Shown one piece after another: positions 8,537-18,199 of a DNA stretch of 64,000 nucleotides. How positions within the stretch are numbered: position 1 is the first letter of the stretch; every line of letters begins with the position of its first letter. Origin of the DNA: Novosphingobium sp. (GTDB lineage: Bacteria > Pseudomonadota > Alphaproteobacteria > Sphingomonadales > Sphingomonadaceae); NCBI RefSeq assembly GCF_027489515.1, contig NZ_JAIXZS010000049.1, positions 1 through 64,000 on the forward strand. Reading direction: 5' to 3'. The notes beneath the pieces are model-generated. The model saw only the letters and a program-made list of their open reading frames with translations. It made no database searches and had not been told where the DNA came from. The position numbers and the translations under genes are program-made.

Positions 8537-9000
8537 CACGATACCTCCGCCTGCAGCAGTTCGAGGATGTTCACCGGGAAAATCGGCTCGTGCCATTCTG
8601 CCAGCTCGGCGGCGGCAAACCAGCGGAATTCCTTGATCAGCTCGCGCTCGAGCGCAGTGTGCCCGGCGGGGTCGGGCGCAAAGTTCACCGTGCGTACGCG
8701 GAAGAAGCGCTCGTCGGAAGTGACAGGCTCGCCCTCCAGCGTGATGAAATCGTCAGTGCGCTGCGCGATCTCGGGCCCGCAGTCTTCAACCTGCAGGCCG
8801 GTTTCCTCGAACAGCTCGCGCACCGCAGCGGCATGGAAGTCCTCGCCCGGATCGCATTCGCCGCCCACCCCGCACCAGAAGGCGCGGCGCGTGGGCGGGG
8901 CGAAGCGAATCAGCAACAGGCGCTCGTGCTCGTCCAGCAGCAAGATCCGCGCGGCCCTGCGGACGCGTCGCGGGCTTTCACTCACTGCCCCATCACTCAC
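8536..9000 (-). CDS. NUDIX hydrolase
   Basis: The 154-residue product contains a perfect Nudix box, GECDPGEDFHAAAVRELFEE followed by TGL, at about residues 58-80, which coordinates Mg2+ for hydrolysis of a nucleoside diphosphate linked to another moiety. Specificity cannot be told. The start is probably GTG at 9000, overlapping the bolA stop; a second in-frame GTG at 8985 is an alternative, and no ATG is available. The gene sits between bolA and pirin, with overlaps on both sides, so it is translated from the same message. Confidence 0.88.
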   Translation of the reverse strand: MSDGAVSESPRRVRRAARILLLDEHERLLLIRFAPPTRRAFWCGVGGECDPGEDFHAAAVRELFEETGLQVEDCGPEIAQRTDDFITLEGEPVTSDERFFRVRTVNFAPDPAGHTALERELIKEFRWFAAAELAEWHEPIFPVNILELLQAEVS

Positions 9001-9274
9001 CGGGTGCACGGGCCTTGATCGCAAGAGCATGGACACGCTGGCCGGGAATGTCACCCAGCGCGGCGTTGACCATGCGCTGGCGCATGACGCGCGAAACGCC
9101 GGCGAACTTCGCGCTCGTGATCTCCACGGTGAAGTGCGATTCGCCCGATCCGTCGTCGCCCATGTGGCCACTGTGGCTGGCGCTGTCGTTGATCACGGCA
9201 AGGTGTTCGGGGGCGAGGGCTTCGGTCAGAAGCCGGGTGATTTCTTGGGCAAGGGGTCCTGTCATGTCTTCCAT
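8993..9274 (-). CDS. bolA: BolA family protein
   Basis: This 93-residue protein matches BolA: NDSASHSGH near residues 41-49, then SHFTVEITSAKFAGVSRVMRQR and the terminal IPGQRVHALAIKARAP. BolA proteins partner with monothiol glutaredoxins to handle 2Fe-2S clusters and affect morphology and iron regulation. A shorter start at 9265 is possible. It is divergent from a J-domain gene, an arrangement common in alphaproteobacteria, where cobS and cobT usually follow the J-domain gene. Here cobS is 18 kb away. Confidence 0.92.
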   Translation of the reverse strand: MEDMTGPLAQEITRLLTEALAPEHLAVINDSASHSGHMGDDGSGESHFTVEITSAKFAGVSRVMRQRMVNAALGDIPGQRVHALAIKARAPGE

Positions 9275-9305
9275 CTTAGACGATGATTGCCCATGTGGAA
9301 GGCCA

Positions 9306-9911
9306 ATGAAACATGCCACGAACCATACACGCTTCCATGGCCGGGTGCAGGGCACCGGGCAGCTTTGCGCGGTGCCCGGCTGCAACGAGCCTGGCGAGTT
9401 CCGCGCGCCCGGTGCGCGCGCGCCGGGGTTCGACGGGCCGGGGGACTACCGCTGGATGTGCCTCGAACACGTCCGCGCCTTCAACGCCGGGTATGATTTC
9501 TTCGCGGGCATGACACCGGAGGAAATCATGGCGGCGCAATCCCCGCTCGCCGGCTGGGCGACCGAGACCCGTGCGTTCCGTCCTACGGCCGGGATCGATC
9601 AGGCCCCGCGCTGGAACGATTTCGCCGATCCGCTCGAGGCCATCGCGGGCCGCGCCAAAGCGCGCCGCGCCGATGCACTGCACCGGCAGGAAGCCGCACG
9701 GCGCGGGATCGGGCCTGAGGAGCGCAAGGCCTACGATGTGATGGGCCTCGGCTTCGATGCCGATCGCAAGGCACTGCGCACGCGCTATTCGGAGCTGGTC
9801 CGCCGTTTTCATCCTGACAAGAACGGCGGCGACCGGGCCTACGAAGGCCGCCTTCAGGCCGTGGTCGAAGCCTACAACCTCCTGCGCGCGACGCCAGCCT
9901 TCAACGTCTGA
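9306..9911 (+). CDS. J-domain (DnaJ-like) protein
   Basis: The 201-residue protein has a C-terminal J domain (about 141-196): AYDVMGLGFDADRKALRTRY, then ELVRRFHPDKNGGD with the HPD tripeptide that stimulates the Hsp70 ATPase. The N-terminal half (LCAVPGCNEPGEFRAPG, then DYRWMCLEHVRAFN) holds three cysteines that may bind a metal. The start ATG 9306 is inferred from the end of the divergent bolA leader. It is probably a specialised co-chaperone of DnaK; the client is unknown. Confidence 0.88.
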   Translation: MKHATNHTRFHGRVQGTGQLCAVPGCNEPGEFRAPGARAPGFDGPGDYRWMCLEHVRAFNAGYDFFAGMTPEEIMAAQSPLAGWATETRAFRPTAGIDQAPRWNDFADPLEAIAGRAKARRADALHRQEAARRGIGPEERKAYDVMGLGFDADRKALRTRYSELVRRFHPDKNGGDRAYEGRLQAVVEAYNLLRATPAFNV

Positions 9912-9967
9912 GACTGGACAAGCCCCCCATCCGGCGCAAAGCTCTTGCATCGGGTATGGGGGGACGC

Positions 9968-11962
9968 ATGCGAGACGAAGACCGGCAGCTGGGGATGGAC
10001 CGGGCGATCACCCGGCGCGATTTCGTGAACGGGGCGGCGGCCAGCGCGCTGGCAGCCGCCGCACCTGCCGACGCGCTCGCTGCTGCAGCCCGCGCCAAGG
10101 CGGTCGTGACGCCCGAGATCGATCCCACTCCCTATCCCCCAGCCAAGCAGGGTATGCGCGGTTCGCACGCCGGTACCTATGAGGCGGCGCATATGCTGCG
10201 CGACGGGACGCTCAAACTGGCGGACGCCGAGCAGAGCGGCGAGATCTATGACCTCGTGATCGTCGGCGGCGGGCTTTCCGGGCTTTCCGCAGCGCATTTC
10301 TTCCAGAAGCGGGTGGGGCCGGGTGCGAAAGTGCTGGTGCTCGACAACCATGACGATTTCGGCGGGCACGCCAAGCGCAACGAATTCCGCGTGAACGGCA
10401 AGCTGCTCGTCTGCAACGGCGGCACGCTCAACATCGAAAGCCCCTCGCGCTACGACAAGTGGTCGCGTGTGCTGCTCGATGACATCGGCGTCGATATCGC
10501 GCGGTTCGAGCGCGACAACACGGCCAACGCCACACTCTACAAGTCGCTCGGCATGGGCCACGGCATGGTCTTCGATGCCGAGACCTTTGGCGGGAAGGAC
10601 GTGGTCCTGCCCATGGGCGGCGGCTGGCGCGGCGGGCGGATCGAGCCCGAGAAGCTGGATAAGGCGCCGCTTGGCCCCAAGGCGCGGGCGGACCTCGCGC
10701 GACTCTTCGCCAATCCGCAGCCCGATTATCTCCCCGGCCTCGATGCGGCGGCGAAGAAGGACTGGCTGGCGCGGCATTCCTACAAGGAGTTCCTGACCGA
10801 GAAGGTCGGCGTCGATCCTCAGGTTTACTGGCTGTTTCAGAACATTGGCATGGCAAGCTTCTGCGTCGGCGGCGATGCCGTGCCCGCGCTGTTTGCCTGG
10901 GTGCAGGGCTATCCCGGCTTTTCCGGCATGGCGCTGGGCGAAGTGCCGGCAGACCTCTTTGCAGACCTTCCCGGCGGGCAGCACGGCCGGCAGCGCGAGG
11001 GCGACAAGTCGATCCACTTCCCCGATGGCAACGCCACGCTGGCGCGGCTGCTTGTCTCCAAGCTGGTTCCCGAGGCGACCGCAGGCCGCACGCAGGAGGA
11101 CATGGGCACCGCGGTGATCGACTACGCCGCGCTGGATCGTCCCGGCGCGCCCACGCGCATCCGCCTCTCGAGCGTTGTCCTCAATGTCGCGCATCGCGGT
11201 GATCCGGCGAGTGCGGGCGAGGTCGCGGTGCATTATGCCAAAGACGGCAAGCTGGTGGAGGTCCGCGGCAAGGCCGTGATCATGGCCTGCTGGAACATGG
11301 CGATCCCCTACATGATGCCCGAACTGCCGCCTGCGCAGAAGGAGGCGCTCGCCTATGGGGTGAAGGGCCCGATGGTCTACACCAGCGTTGCGGTCACCAA
11401 CTGGCGGCCGTTCGTGAAGCTGGGTGCCGCCAACTTCCACTGCCCGACGATGTTCCATCAGGAAGTCGGGCTCACCGAAGCGGTCAGCCTGGGTGACCTG
11501 AAGCACCCGCAGAACCCGGACGAGCCGGTGGTGCTCCATCTCGTCAAATACATGAACAAGCCCGGCCTGCCGCGCCGTGACCAGCACCGTGTCGGCCGAG
11601 CCGAGCTTCTCGCGATGAGCTTCGAGACTTTCGAGCGCGAGACCCGGCGCCAGTTGCAGCGTATGCTGGGCAGTGCGGGCTTTGATGCCGCGCGCGACAT
11701 TGCCGGGATCACCGTGAACCGCTGGGGCCACGGCTATTCCTACACCTACAACTCGATCTACGATCCGGTGGAATGGGTCTACAGCGAGAGCCCGAACCGC
11801 CCTTGCGTGGTGGGCCGCCAGCCCTTCGGCCTTGTCAGCATTGCGAACAGCGACGCGGCGGCGAGCCCGCACACCGACGCCGCGATCCAGGAAGCCCACC
11901 GCGCGGTGCAGGAAGTCATCGAGCGGCGGACCTATCCGTTCGTGCCGCGCCGAACGGCCTAG
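9968..11962 (+). CDS. Tat-exported FAD-dependent oxidoreductase, spermidine dehydrogenase-like
   Basis: The 664-residue protein starts with a twin-arginine signal (AITRRDFVNGAAASALAAAA), predicting folded export to the periplasm. A Rossmann FAD site follows: YDLVIVGGGLSGLSAAHFF (about 89-107) and LVLDNHDDFGGHAKRNEF. C-terminal blocks such as NRWGHGYSYTYNSIYDP resemble the bacterial spermidine dehydrogenase family. It would oxidise a polyamine or related amine; the substrate is inferred from family only. ATG 9968 was preferred over 9956 because a GGGGGA stretch precedes it. Its TAG stop interlocks with the convergent gene in CTAG. Confidence 0.82.
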   Translation: MRDEDRQLGMDRAITRRDFVNGAAASALAAAAPADALAAAARAKAVVTPEIDPTPYPPAKQGMRGSHAGTYEAAHMLRDGTLKLADAEQSGEIYDLVIVGGGLSGLSAAHFFQKRVGPGAKVLVLDNHDDFGGHAKRNEFRVNGKLLVCNGGTLNIESPSRYDKWSRVLLDDIGVDIARFERDNTANATLYKSLGMGHGMVFDAETFGGKDVVLPMGGGWRGGRIEPEKLDKAPLGPKARADLARLFANPQPDYLPGLDAAAKKDWLARHSYKEFLTEKVGVDPQVYWLFQNIGMASFCVGGDAVPALFAWVQGYPGFSGMALGEVPADLFADLPGGQHGRQREGDKSIHFPDGNATLARLLVSKLVPEATAGRTQEDMGTAVIDYAALDRPGAPTRIRLSSVVLNVAHRGDPASAGEVAVHYAKDGKLVEVRGKAVIMACWNMAIPYMMPELPPAQKEALAYGVKGPMVYTSVAVTNWRPFVKLGAANFHCPTMFHQEVGLTEAVSLGDLKHPQNPDEPVVLHLVKYMNKPGLPRRDQHRVGRAELLAMSFETFERETRRQLQRMLGSAGFDAARDIAGITVNRWGHGYSYTYNSIYDPVEWVYSESPNRPCVVGRQPFGLVSIANSDAAASPHTDAAIQEAHRAVQEVIERRTYPFVPRRTA

Positions 11963-12408
11963 TCTTCCAGCGCAGCCAGGTCCGGCTCCACCCAGCCGCG
12001 TCGCGCATCCACGCTGAACAGGCGCGCCTTAGAATAAAAGCACAGCGGCCAGCTTCGATCACCGATCTCGCTTTTCAGCAGCGCGTTCACCGCATCGACA
12101 AGCGCGGTGCCGGCCGGCACCGTCCCGGCAAAGGCGCGCACGCCGCGAATGTAGAGCTGCGTCAGTGTCTCGTGATACCCCGCGCTGTCGGTGTTCTCGC
12201 CGCCCACGGCCACGTTGTAGGCGCTGATCGTGCCCGGCATGTCACGCTCCGGCACGAAGTCCGGTCGCTCGCGCAGCAGCCACAGGCAGGCGGCGAGATG
12301 CGCCTCGTGCGTCCACTCCGCCTTGGGCAGCGTGCGGGCCAGCAGGCCTTCGCCCACATGGCGCACCGCCGCATCATCGGCAAAAAGTCGGATCGAATGC
12401 GTGGCCAT
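11959..12408 (-). CDS. Conserved hypothetical protein, about 149 aa
   Basis: This is a small cytoplasmic protein with no motif I can name. It is rich in Trp, Leu and Ala, with WTHEAHLAACLWLLRERPDF near residues 36-55 and AFAGTVPAGTALVDAVNALL further on. It has no signal peptide or membrane segment, and codon use is like its neighbours. The open frame extends six codons upstream; ATG 12408 (MATHSIRLF) is preferred. It lies downstream of pckA on the same strand, but a strong terminator separates them. Function unknown. Confidence 0.7.
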   Translation of the reverse strand: MATHSIRLFADDAAVRHVGEGLLARTLPKAEWTHEAHLAACLWLLRERPDFVPERDMPGTISAYNVAVGGENTDSAGYHETLTQLYIRGVRAFAGTVPAGTALVDAVNALLKSEIGDRSWPLCFYSKARLFSVDARRGWVEPDLAALED

Positions 12409-12426
12409 GTTTCGTCCTTCTGGCAC

Positions 12427-12458
12427 AAAAAAAGAGGCCTCGCACAGGGCGAGGCCTC
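12427..12458 (-). terminator. Rho-independent terminator of pckA
   Basis: On the minus strand a 9-bp perfect stem (GAGGCCTCG at 12450-12458 with its complement at 12434-12442) is followed at once by seven T residues (12433-12427). It lies 28 bp after the pckA stop codon. This is the cleanest intrinsic terminator in the window. Confidence 0.92.
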
Positions 12459-12486
12459 ATGCCAGACGGGATTGTCGTCTTCTTGC

Positions 12487-14091
12487 TTATGCTGCGATCG
12501 GTGCCGCGTTGCGCACGCCTTCGTCGACATGGTCGGCGAACTGCGCGAAGTTGTCGATGAACTTGCGCACCAGCTCCTTGGCGGTGCGGTCATAGGCCTC
12601 CGGATCGGCCCAGGCGCCGCGCGGATCGAGCAGTGCGGTATCCACGCCCGGCACGGCAACCGGCACTTCGAAGCCGAAGCCCGGATCGATGCGGAAGTCG
12701 GCGCTGTTGAGGCTGCCATCGAGCGCGGCGTTGAGCAGTGCGCGGGTCGCCTTGATCGGCATGCGCTTGATCCCCGGCATGGTGGCGAGGCCGCCGGACC
12801 AGCCGGTGTTGACCAGCCAGCACTTCACCCCGCCCTTGGCGATGCGCTCCTTGAGGAGGTTGCCGTAGACCGAAGGATGGCGCGGCATGAACGGCGCGCC
12901 GAAGCAGGTGCTGAAGGTGGCTTCCGGCTCGGTCACGCCGATTTCGGTGCCGGCCACGCGCGCGGTATAGCCAGAAAGGAAGTGGTACATCGCCTGATCG
13001 GGCGTCAGCCGCGCGATCGGGGGCAGCACGCCATAGGCATCCGCCGTCAGGAAGATGATGTTCGACGGCACCGGGCCGAGGTTCTTCTCGCTCGTGTTCG
13101 GGATGAAGTCGATCGGGTAGGAACCGCGGCTGTTTTCCGCCAGTGAGGCATCGTCGAGGTCGATCGTGCGGGTTTCGGGATCGATCACCACGTTCTCGAG
13201 GATCGTGCCGAAGCGCTTCGTCGTCGCGAAGATTTCGGGCTCTGCCTCTGCCGAGAGACGGATCATCTTGGCGTAGCAGCCGCCCTCGAAGTTGAACACC
13301 GCCGTGTCCGACCAGCCGTGCTCGTCATCACCAATCAGCGTGCGGCTGGCATCGGCTGAAAGCGTCGTCTTGCCGGTGCCGGAAAGCCCGAAGAACACCG
13401 CCGTGGTGCCGTCCGCACCGATATTGGCCGAGCAGTGCATCGGCATGACCCCCTGCACCGGCAGCAGGTAGTTGAGAATGCCGAACACCGACTTCTTCAT
13501 CTCGCCCGCATAAGCGGTGCCGCCGATCAGGATCAGCTTCTCGGTGAAGTTGACCGCGATCACCGTTTCGCTGCGGCAGCCGTGACGCGCAGGATCGGCG
13601 CGGAAGCTCGGGATATCGATGATCGTGTATTCAGGCGCGAAGCTTGCGAGTTCCGCAGCCGTCGGGCGCACGAGCAGGGTGCGGATGAACTGCGAGTGCC
13701 AGGCGAACTCGGTGATCACGCGCACGGAAACGCGATATTCGGGCTGCGAACCGCCGAACAGGTCGGCAACGTAGGCCTTGTCGAGCCCGCCCAGCGCGGC
13801 GAGGAAATCCGCCTTGAGCGCCGCGAACTGCTCGGGCGTCATGGCGACGTTGGTCTTGCCCCACCAGATCGTGTTTTCGGTCTCGGCATCGCGGACGAAG
13901 AACTTGTCCTTGGCGCTGCGGCCGGTGTGCTTGCCGGTGGCGACGACGAACGGGCCGTCTGCCGAAAGCACGCCCTCGCCATTGCGGATCGCATGCTCGA
14001 CCAGCGGCGCGGTGCCGATGTTGGCAAAGATCTGCGCGGGCTCGGGAAGCCCCTGCTGAGCGAGAGTCACTTTCAAAGCAGTATCAGACAA
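12487..14091 (-). CDS. pckA: Phosphoenolpyruvate carboxykinase (ATP)
   Basis: This 534-residue enzyme converts oxaloacetate and ATP to PEP and CO2, the entry to gluconeogenesis. Visible motifs are [16 protein letters not shown] near residues 47-62, the kinase-1a P-loop [14 protein letters not shown] (about 230), [18 protein letters not shown], and LVNTGWSGG. The start is TTG 14091, preceded by GAGGGAG, and gives [10 protein letters not shown]; the longer open frame lacks family similarity. It is divergent from chvI-chvG. In rhizobia and Agrobacterium pckA lies next to chvI and is affected by ChvG/ChvI, so similar control is plausible here. Confidence 0.96.
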   Translation of the reverse strand: MSDTALKVTLAQQGLPEPAQIFANIGTAPLVEHAIRNGEGVLSADGPFVVATGKHTGRSAKDKFFVRDAETENTIWWGKTNVAMTPEQFAALKADFLAALGGLDKAYVADLFGGSQPEYRVSVRVITEFAWHSQFIRTLLVRPTAAELASFAPEYTIIDIPSFRADPARHGCRSETVIAVNFTEKLILIGGTAYAGEMKKSVFGILNYLLPVQGVMPMHCSANIGADGTTAVFFGLSGTGKTTLSADASRTLIGDDEHGWSDTAVFNFEGGCYAKMIRLSAEAEPEIFATTKRFGTILENVVIDPETRTIDLDDASLAENSRGSYPIDFIPNTSEKNLGPVPSNIIFLTADAYGVLPPIARLTPDQAMYHFLSGYTARVAGTEIGVTEPEATFSTCFGAPFMPRHPSVYGNLLKERIAKGGVKCWLVNTGWSGGLATMPGIKRMPIKATRALLNAALDGSLNSADFRIDPGFGFEVPVAVPGVDTALLDPRGAWADPEAYDRTAKELVRKFIDNFAQFADHVDEGVRNAAPIAA

Positions 14092-14435
14092 AGTCGGTCT
14101 CCCTCTGCGGGTTTGCCGGTTGCCCGGGCCGGTTGGGGCTCCGGGCGAGGCATGGCCCCGCGTTGCAATCACACCCAGATGCTCTCGTCCGCCGGCGAAT
14201 CCGCAGCTGGTTTGCATACGAATGCGCTGAGTCTGTCCCGGCGCATAGCCACCCCGCCATGCTGCGTCAAATGCCGTCGCGGCAACCTAGTTTTTTGCGC
14301 AGCAAGTTGCACCGCGTACAACTGCACCGCATTCACGCGGGATCCGCGGCGCGGTTGCCAGCAACGCTGGGAGCCGGTAATCCCTTGGCCCCCGACCCGC
14401 CGCCAGCCAGACCGGAAACGCCCCTGTCCGAAGCT
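14092..14435. promoter_or_regulatory. Divergent intergenic region pckA / chvI
   Basis: About 340 bp separate the two start codons. No convincing reading frame fills it: the chvI frame stays open upstream to an ATG at 14259, but the extra residues look non-coding. It must hold the promoters of both pckA and the chvI operon, and is a natural place for ChvI binding. I could not pick out a -35/-10 pair or operator with confidence. Confidence 0.5.
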
Positions 14436-15197
14436 TTGCAATCGCCGGTATCTGCCACCACGCGCGGTGATGATCCCCGAGTGATCGCGCTGGTGGATGA
14501 TGACCGAAATATCCTGACCACCGTGTCGATCGCGCTACAGGCCGAAGGCTTCGTCACCCGGCTCTATTACGACGGCGCCGCAGCGCTGAAGGCTCTGATC
14601 GAAAACCCGCCAGACCTTGCCGTTTGCGATATCAAGATGCCGCGCATGGATGGGCTCGAACTCCTGAGCCGCCTGCGCGAGAAGAGCCAGCTCCCGGTGA
14701 TCTTCCTCACCAGCAAGGATGCCGAGGCCGACGAGGCGCTCGGCCTATCGATGGGCGCCGACGATTACATCGCCAAGCCTTTCAGCCAGCGCCTGTTGAT
14801 CGCCCGCATCCGCGCGATCCTGCGCCGCTCCGAAATTGCCCGCAGCGATGCGGCGGGACCGGCCGAACCGGGCGAAGGGGCGCAGCCGCTACCCGAACCG
14901 ATCCGCCGCGGCCGCCTCGTGATGGACCCCGCCCGCCATACCGTCACGTGGGACGGCGCTGCGGTGTCACTCACCGTGACCGAGTTCCTGATCCTCGAGG
15001 CACTTGCGCTGCGCCCGGGCGTGGTCAAGACGCGCAATCAGCTGATGGACGCGGCCTACCACGACGATGTCTTCGTCGACGACCGCACGATCGACAGCCA
15101 CATCAAGCGCCTGCGCCGCAAGTTCCGCGTGGCCGATCCCGGCTTTGCCGCCATCGAAACGCTCTATGGCGCCGGATACAGCTTCGCCGATTCCTGA
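14436..15197 (+). CDS. chvI: Response regulator ChvI (OmpR/PhoB family)
   Basis: The roughly 253-residue protein has a receiver domain ([19 protein letters not shown]; phospho-acceptor Asp in [24 protein letters not shown] and YIAKPF with the conserved Lys). A winged-helix effector ends in [20 protein letters not shown] and the recognition helix region [13 protein letters not shown]. The start is uncertain: there is no nearby ATG, and TTG 14436 gives the usual short leader while GTG 14481 is an alternative. ChvI is phosphorylated by ChvG and controls envelope, acid-response and carbon genes. The chvG start overlaps its end by 32 bp. Confidence 0.93.
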   Translation: MQSPVSATTRGDDPRVIALVDDDRNILTTVSIALQAEGFVTRLYYDGAAALKALIENPPDLAVCDIKMPRMDGLELLSRLREKSQLPVIFLTSKDAEADEALGLSMGADDYIAKPFSQRLLIARIRAILRRSEIARSDAAGPAEPGEGAQPLPEPIRRGRLVMDPARHTVTWDGAAVSLTVTEFLILEALALRPGVVKTRNQLMDAAYHDDVFVDDRTIDSHIKRLRRKFRVADPGFAAIETLYGAGYSFADS

Positions 15198-16758
15198 TCC
15201 GGCGCGCCCGCCGCTGCGTCGCCGCTCGTGGCGCGTGCGCGGCGTTTCGCTCACGACGCGCATCCTCGCGGTCAACGTCATCGCACTCGCGCTCCTCGCC
15301 GGTTCGTTCTTCTATCTCGACAGCTACCGCAAGCAGCTCCTGGCCGAACGGTTCAAGCTGGCCCGGGCCGAGGCCGAGATCGCCGCCACAGCGCTGACCG
15401 AAGCCCGGCCCGCCAAGGCACGCGAAGTGCTCGCCGAAATCGGCACTGCGCAAAAGCTGCGGCTCACGCTCTATGATGCCAAGGGTGGGCTGATCGCCGA
15501 CAGTTTCCGCCTCGCGCCGCCGCCGTTCGCCTTTGCCGATCCAGACAAGGAGGCCTGGTATACCAGCGCCGCGCGCCTGCTCGATCGCGGCGTGGACTTC
15601 ATCGTCGGCGCTCCGGTCATCGAACGATACCGCGAACCGCCCGAGACGGGCGCGGCCAACTGGCCCGAGATCGCGCGCGCCCGCGCCTCGCGGGCGACCG
15701 AAGTCTACCTGCGCTATGCGCCGGATCGCACGCCGGTGATCACTGCCGCCACGCCTGTGGGGACCAGGGGCGAGATGCTGCTCGCACTGCGCAACGCCAC
15801 TGATGTCACCCAGTCGGTCCGCGATGCGCGCCAGTCGCTGGGGATCATCATCGGCGTCGCCTTCCTGCTTTCGATCCAGCTTTCGCTGTTCCTGGCCCGC
15901 ACGATTGTCCAGCCGCTGCGCGCCTTGGTCCGCGCCGCGGTGCGTGTGCGGCTGGGGCGCGACCGCGCGGTTGTCGTCCCGCGCCTGCCTGAACGCGGCG
16001 ACGAGATCGGGCTCCTTGCGCGCGCCTTTTCCGACATGACCACCGCGCTGCGCCAGCGCATCGACGCGGTCGAAAGCTTTGCCGCCGATGTCGCGCACGA
16101 GCTCAAGAACCCGCTCGCCTCGCTCTCCAGCGCGCTCGAGACGATGGAGAAGGTCGACGATCCCGCGCTGCGCCAGCAACTGGCCGCGATTGCTGCGCAC
16201 GATGTGCAGCGCATCGACCGGCTGATTACCGAGATCGCCGATGCCAGCCGCATCGATGCGCAATTGAGCCGCGCGACGTTCGCTCCGCTCGATCTGGCAG
16301 CCCTTGCCGGAGACGTCGTCGGTGCGCGCGGCGCGCGGCCTGATCGGGAAGCGTGTCCGATCCGCATGGTGCGCGGCGGCGGCACGGCGCTGGTGCGCGG
16401 CGACGCGCTGCAGCTGGAGCGGGTGCTCGACAACCTGCTCGACAACGCCGTCTCGTTTTCGCCGCCCGGCGGCACCGTCGAGGTCGTGGTCTGGGCCAGC
16501 GAGGGCCGCGTCTACCTCGCAGTGACCGACGATGGCCCCGGCATTCCGCCCGCCGAGCGCGAGAAGGTGTTCGAGCGCTTCCATTCCGTCCGGCCTGCCA
16601 GCGAGGCGTTCGGCGCGCACAGTGGTCTGGGGCTCGCCATCGCACGCACGATTGCCGAGGCACACGAAGGCTCGCTCACCATCACCGACCGCCCCGGCGG
16701 CGAACCCGGCGCGCAGCTCGTGCTTGAACTCCCGATGGCCGGGGAGGACGAGGAATGA
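15166..16758 (+). CDS. chvG: Sensor histidine kinase ChvG
   Basis: The 530-residue membrane kinase has a first transmembrane segment near residues 33-52, a periplasmic sensor region (about 53-220), a second segment ([20 protein letters not shown]) and a HAMP region. The H-box is [20 protein letters not shown], and the ATPase carries the N-box [10 protein letters not shown] and the G1/G2 boxes DDGPGIP and HSGLGLAIA. It phosphorylates ChvI. In rhizobia the periplasmic repressor ExoR acts on ChvG; none is visible here. The ATG 15166 inside the end of chvI indicates translational coupling. Confidence 0.94.
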   Translation: MAPDTASPIPDPARPPLRRRSWRVRGVSLTTRILAVNVIALALLAGSFFYLDSYRKQLLAERFKLARAEAEIAATALTEARPAKAREVLAEIGTAQKLRLTLYDAKGGLIADSFRLAPPPFAFADPDKEAWYTSAARLLDRGVDFIVGAPVIERYREPPETGAANWPEIARARASRATEVYLRYAPDRTPVITAATPVGTRGEMLLALRNATDVTQSVRDARQSLGIIIGVAFLLSIQLSLFLARTIVQPLRALVRAAVRVRLGRDRAVVVPRLPERGDEIGLLARAFSDMTTALRQRIDAVESFAADVAHELKNPLASLSSALETMEKVDDPALRQQLAAIAAHDVQRIDRLITEIADASRIDAQLSRATFAPLDLAALAGDVVGARGARPDREACPIRMVRGGGTALVRGDALQLERVLDNLLDNAVSFSPPGGTVEVVVWASEGRVYLAVTDDGPGIPPAEREKVFERFHSVRPASEAFGAHSGLGLAIARTIAEAHEGSLTITDRPGGEPGAQLVLELPMAGEDEE

Positions 16759-17189
16759 AGCACCAGGCAACTTGTGTCGCCATTGCCGGCCGCGCAATCC
16801 TGATCGAGGGACCATCGGGCGCGGGCAAGTCGAGCCTCGCGCTGGCCTTGATCGATCGCGGCGCGGTACTGGTCGGCGATGACGGTGTGACGCTCGAACA
16901 CGACGGCGCACGGTTGCTGGCGAGCCCGGTGCCCGAGACGACCGGCCTGCTCGAGGTGCGCGGGCTGGGCCTCGTCACGATGCCGGTCGCAACCGCAATG
17001 CCGGTCGCGCTGCTGCTCGTGCTCGACCCTGAAGCCCCGCGCTTCATCGAAGCGCCGGAACGCGCCTTGCGCCACGGCGCCGCGCTGCCGCTGATCCGGC
17101 TCTGGCCGGATAGCTCCGTCCTGCACCTTCGCGCCGAAATCGCGCTGCGCACTTATGGCCTGCCGCCGGCGGGGCCAGTCTTCACGTAA
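16755..17189 (+). CDS. hprK: HPr kinase/phosphorylase, short alphaproteobacterial form
   Basis: At 144 residues it has only the C-terminal kinase domain of HprK, as is usual in alphaproteobacteria. It carries the Walker A GPSGAGKSSLALAL (about 19-32), VGDDGVTLEHDG, and the HprK signature LLEVRGLGLV. HprK phosphorylates or dephosphorylates HPr on a serine, linking nitrogen-PTS state to carbon metabolism. ATG 16755 overlaps the chvG stop (ATGA), so the kinase is translated with the two-component system. The partner HPr is at 18785. Confidence 0.93.
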   Translation: MKHQATCVAIAGRAILIEGPSGAGKSSLALALIDRGAVLVGDDGVTLEHDGARLLASPVPETTGLLEVRGLGLVTMPVATAMPVALLLVLDPEAPRFIEAPERALRHGAALPLIRLWPDSSVLHLRAEIALRTYGLPPAGPVFT

Positions 17190-17269
17190 ACGTCCCCGCG
17201 TGAAACATTGCCGGGGGCTTGCCCCTTGGCGGTCTTCCCTTCCGGCCAAGGCTGGCGCAAACCACGCCC

Positions 17270-18199
17270 ATGGTGCCCGACTCGGAACCGGAAGATCCGC
17301 CGCAGCGTATTCTGCTCGTCACCGGCGTGCTCGGTGCGGGCAAGACGACTGCGCTGCGCACGCTTGAAGATATGGGCTGGGAAGCGATCGACAACTTCCC
17401 GATCCGTCTGCTCGACCGCTTGCTGGAAACCGAGCCCGGTTCGGCGCAACTTGATGCAGGCTCGCCGCTTGCCATCGGTTTCGATACGCGTACGCGCGGG
17501 TTCGATCCGGCCAAGACCATCGAACGGGTCAAGCGGCTCACCGCGCGCAGCGATCTGGCGGTTACCACGCTGTTCCTCGATTGCGGCGGGGCGGAGCTTG
17601 AACGGCGCTACAACGAGACCCGCCGCCGCCACCCGATGAGCGAGGACAAGCCCGCCGCGACCGGAATTGCCGCCGAGCGCGAGCTGCTCGAGCCGCTTCG
17701 CCGCTGGGCAGACGTCGTCATCTCGACCACCGATTTTTCCACCAATGATCTGCAGCAGGCGATTCGCGAGCAGTTTGGCCGGATCACGCCGCAGCGCACC
17801 ACGCTCACGATCAGCAGCTTCGGCTTTTCGCGGGGGACACCGCCGCTGGCGGACCTCGTGTTCGACATGCGCTTTCTGGCTAATCCGCACTGGGACGATG
17901 CCTTGCGCCCGCTCACCGGCAAGGACGCTCCGGTGGGCGAATATATCCGCCGCGATCCGGCATTTAGCGAGGCGTTCACGCGGATCCGCGATCTCCTGCT
18001 GCTGCTGCTTCCGCGCTTCCAGGCGCAGGGCAAGGCCTATGTGAACATCGCCTTCGGCTGCACCGGCGGGCGCCACCGCTCGGTGTTCATGGCCGAACAA
18101 ATCGCTTCAGCCTTGCGCGACGAGGGATTTTCTCCCACATTGCTGCATCGCAACCTGGGGTCGCGCGCTGCCGACATGGTCGAAGGCGCGCAGACATGA
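17270..18199 (+). CDS. rapZ: RapZ family nucleotide-binding protein
   Basis: The 309-residue protein carries an N-terminal P-loop (LVTGVLGAGKTTALRTLEDM, about 16-35) followed by the family block GWEAIDNFPIRLL. The C-terminal domain ends with the conserved GCTGGRHRSVFMAE (about 263-276). RapZ in E. coli binds GlmZ/GlmY small RNAs and guides RNase E; in alphaproteobacteria its RNA role is unproven, but it is nearly always encoded with PTS-Ntr genes, as here. An open frame reaches 17219, but ATG 17270 gives the usual N-terminus. Confidence 0.92.
   Translation: MVPDSEPEDPPQRILLVTGVLGAGKTTALRTLEDMGWEAIDNFPIRLLDRLLETEPGSAQLDAGSPLAIGFDTRTRGFDPAKTIERVKRLTARSDLAVTTLFLDCGGAELERRYNETRRRHPMSEDKPAATGIAAERELLEPLRRWADVVISTTDFSTNDLQQAIREQFGRITPQRTTLTISSFGFSRGTPPLADLVFDMRFLANPHWDDALRPLTGKDAPVGEYIRRDPAFSEAFTRIRDLLLLLLPRFQAQGKAYVNIAFGCTGGRHRSVFMAEQIASALRDEGFSPTLLHRNLGSRAADMVEGAQT

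Noticed and set aside
9872..11899. 675-residue minus-strand frame opposite the spermidine-dehydrogenase-like gene
   Set aside because: Antisense shadow; repetitive His/Arg/Gly composition and no recognisable domain.
11773..13146. 457-residue plus-strand frame opposite pckA
   Set aside because: Antisense shadow; it runs through the pckA terminator and has no domain.
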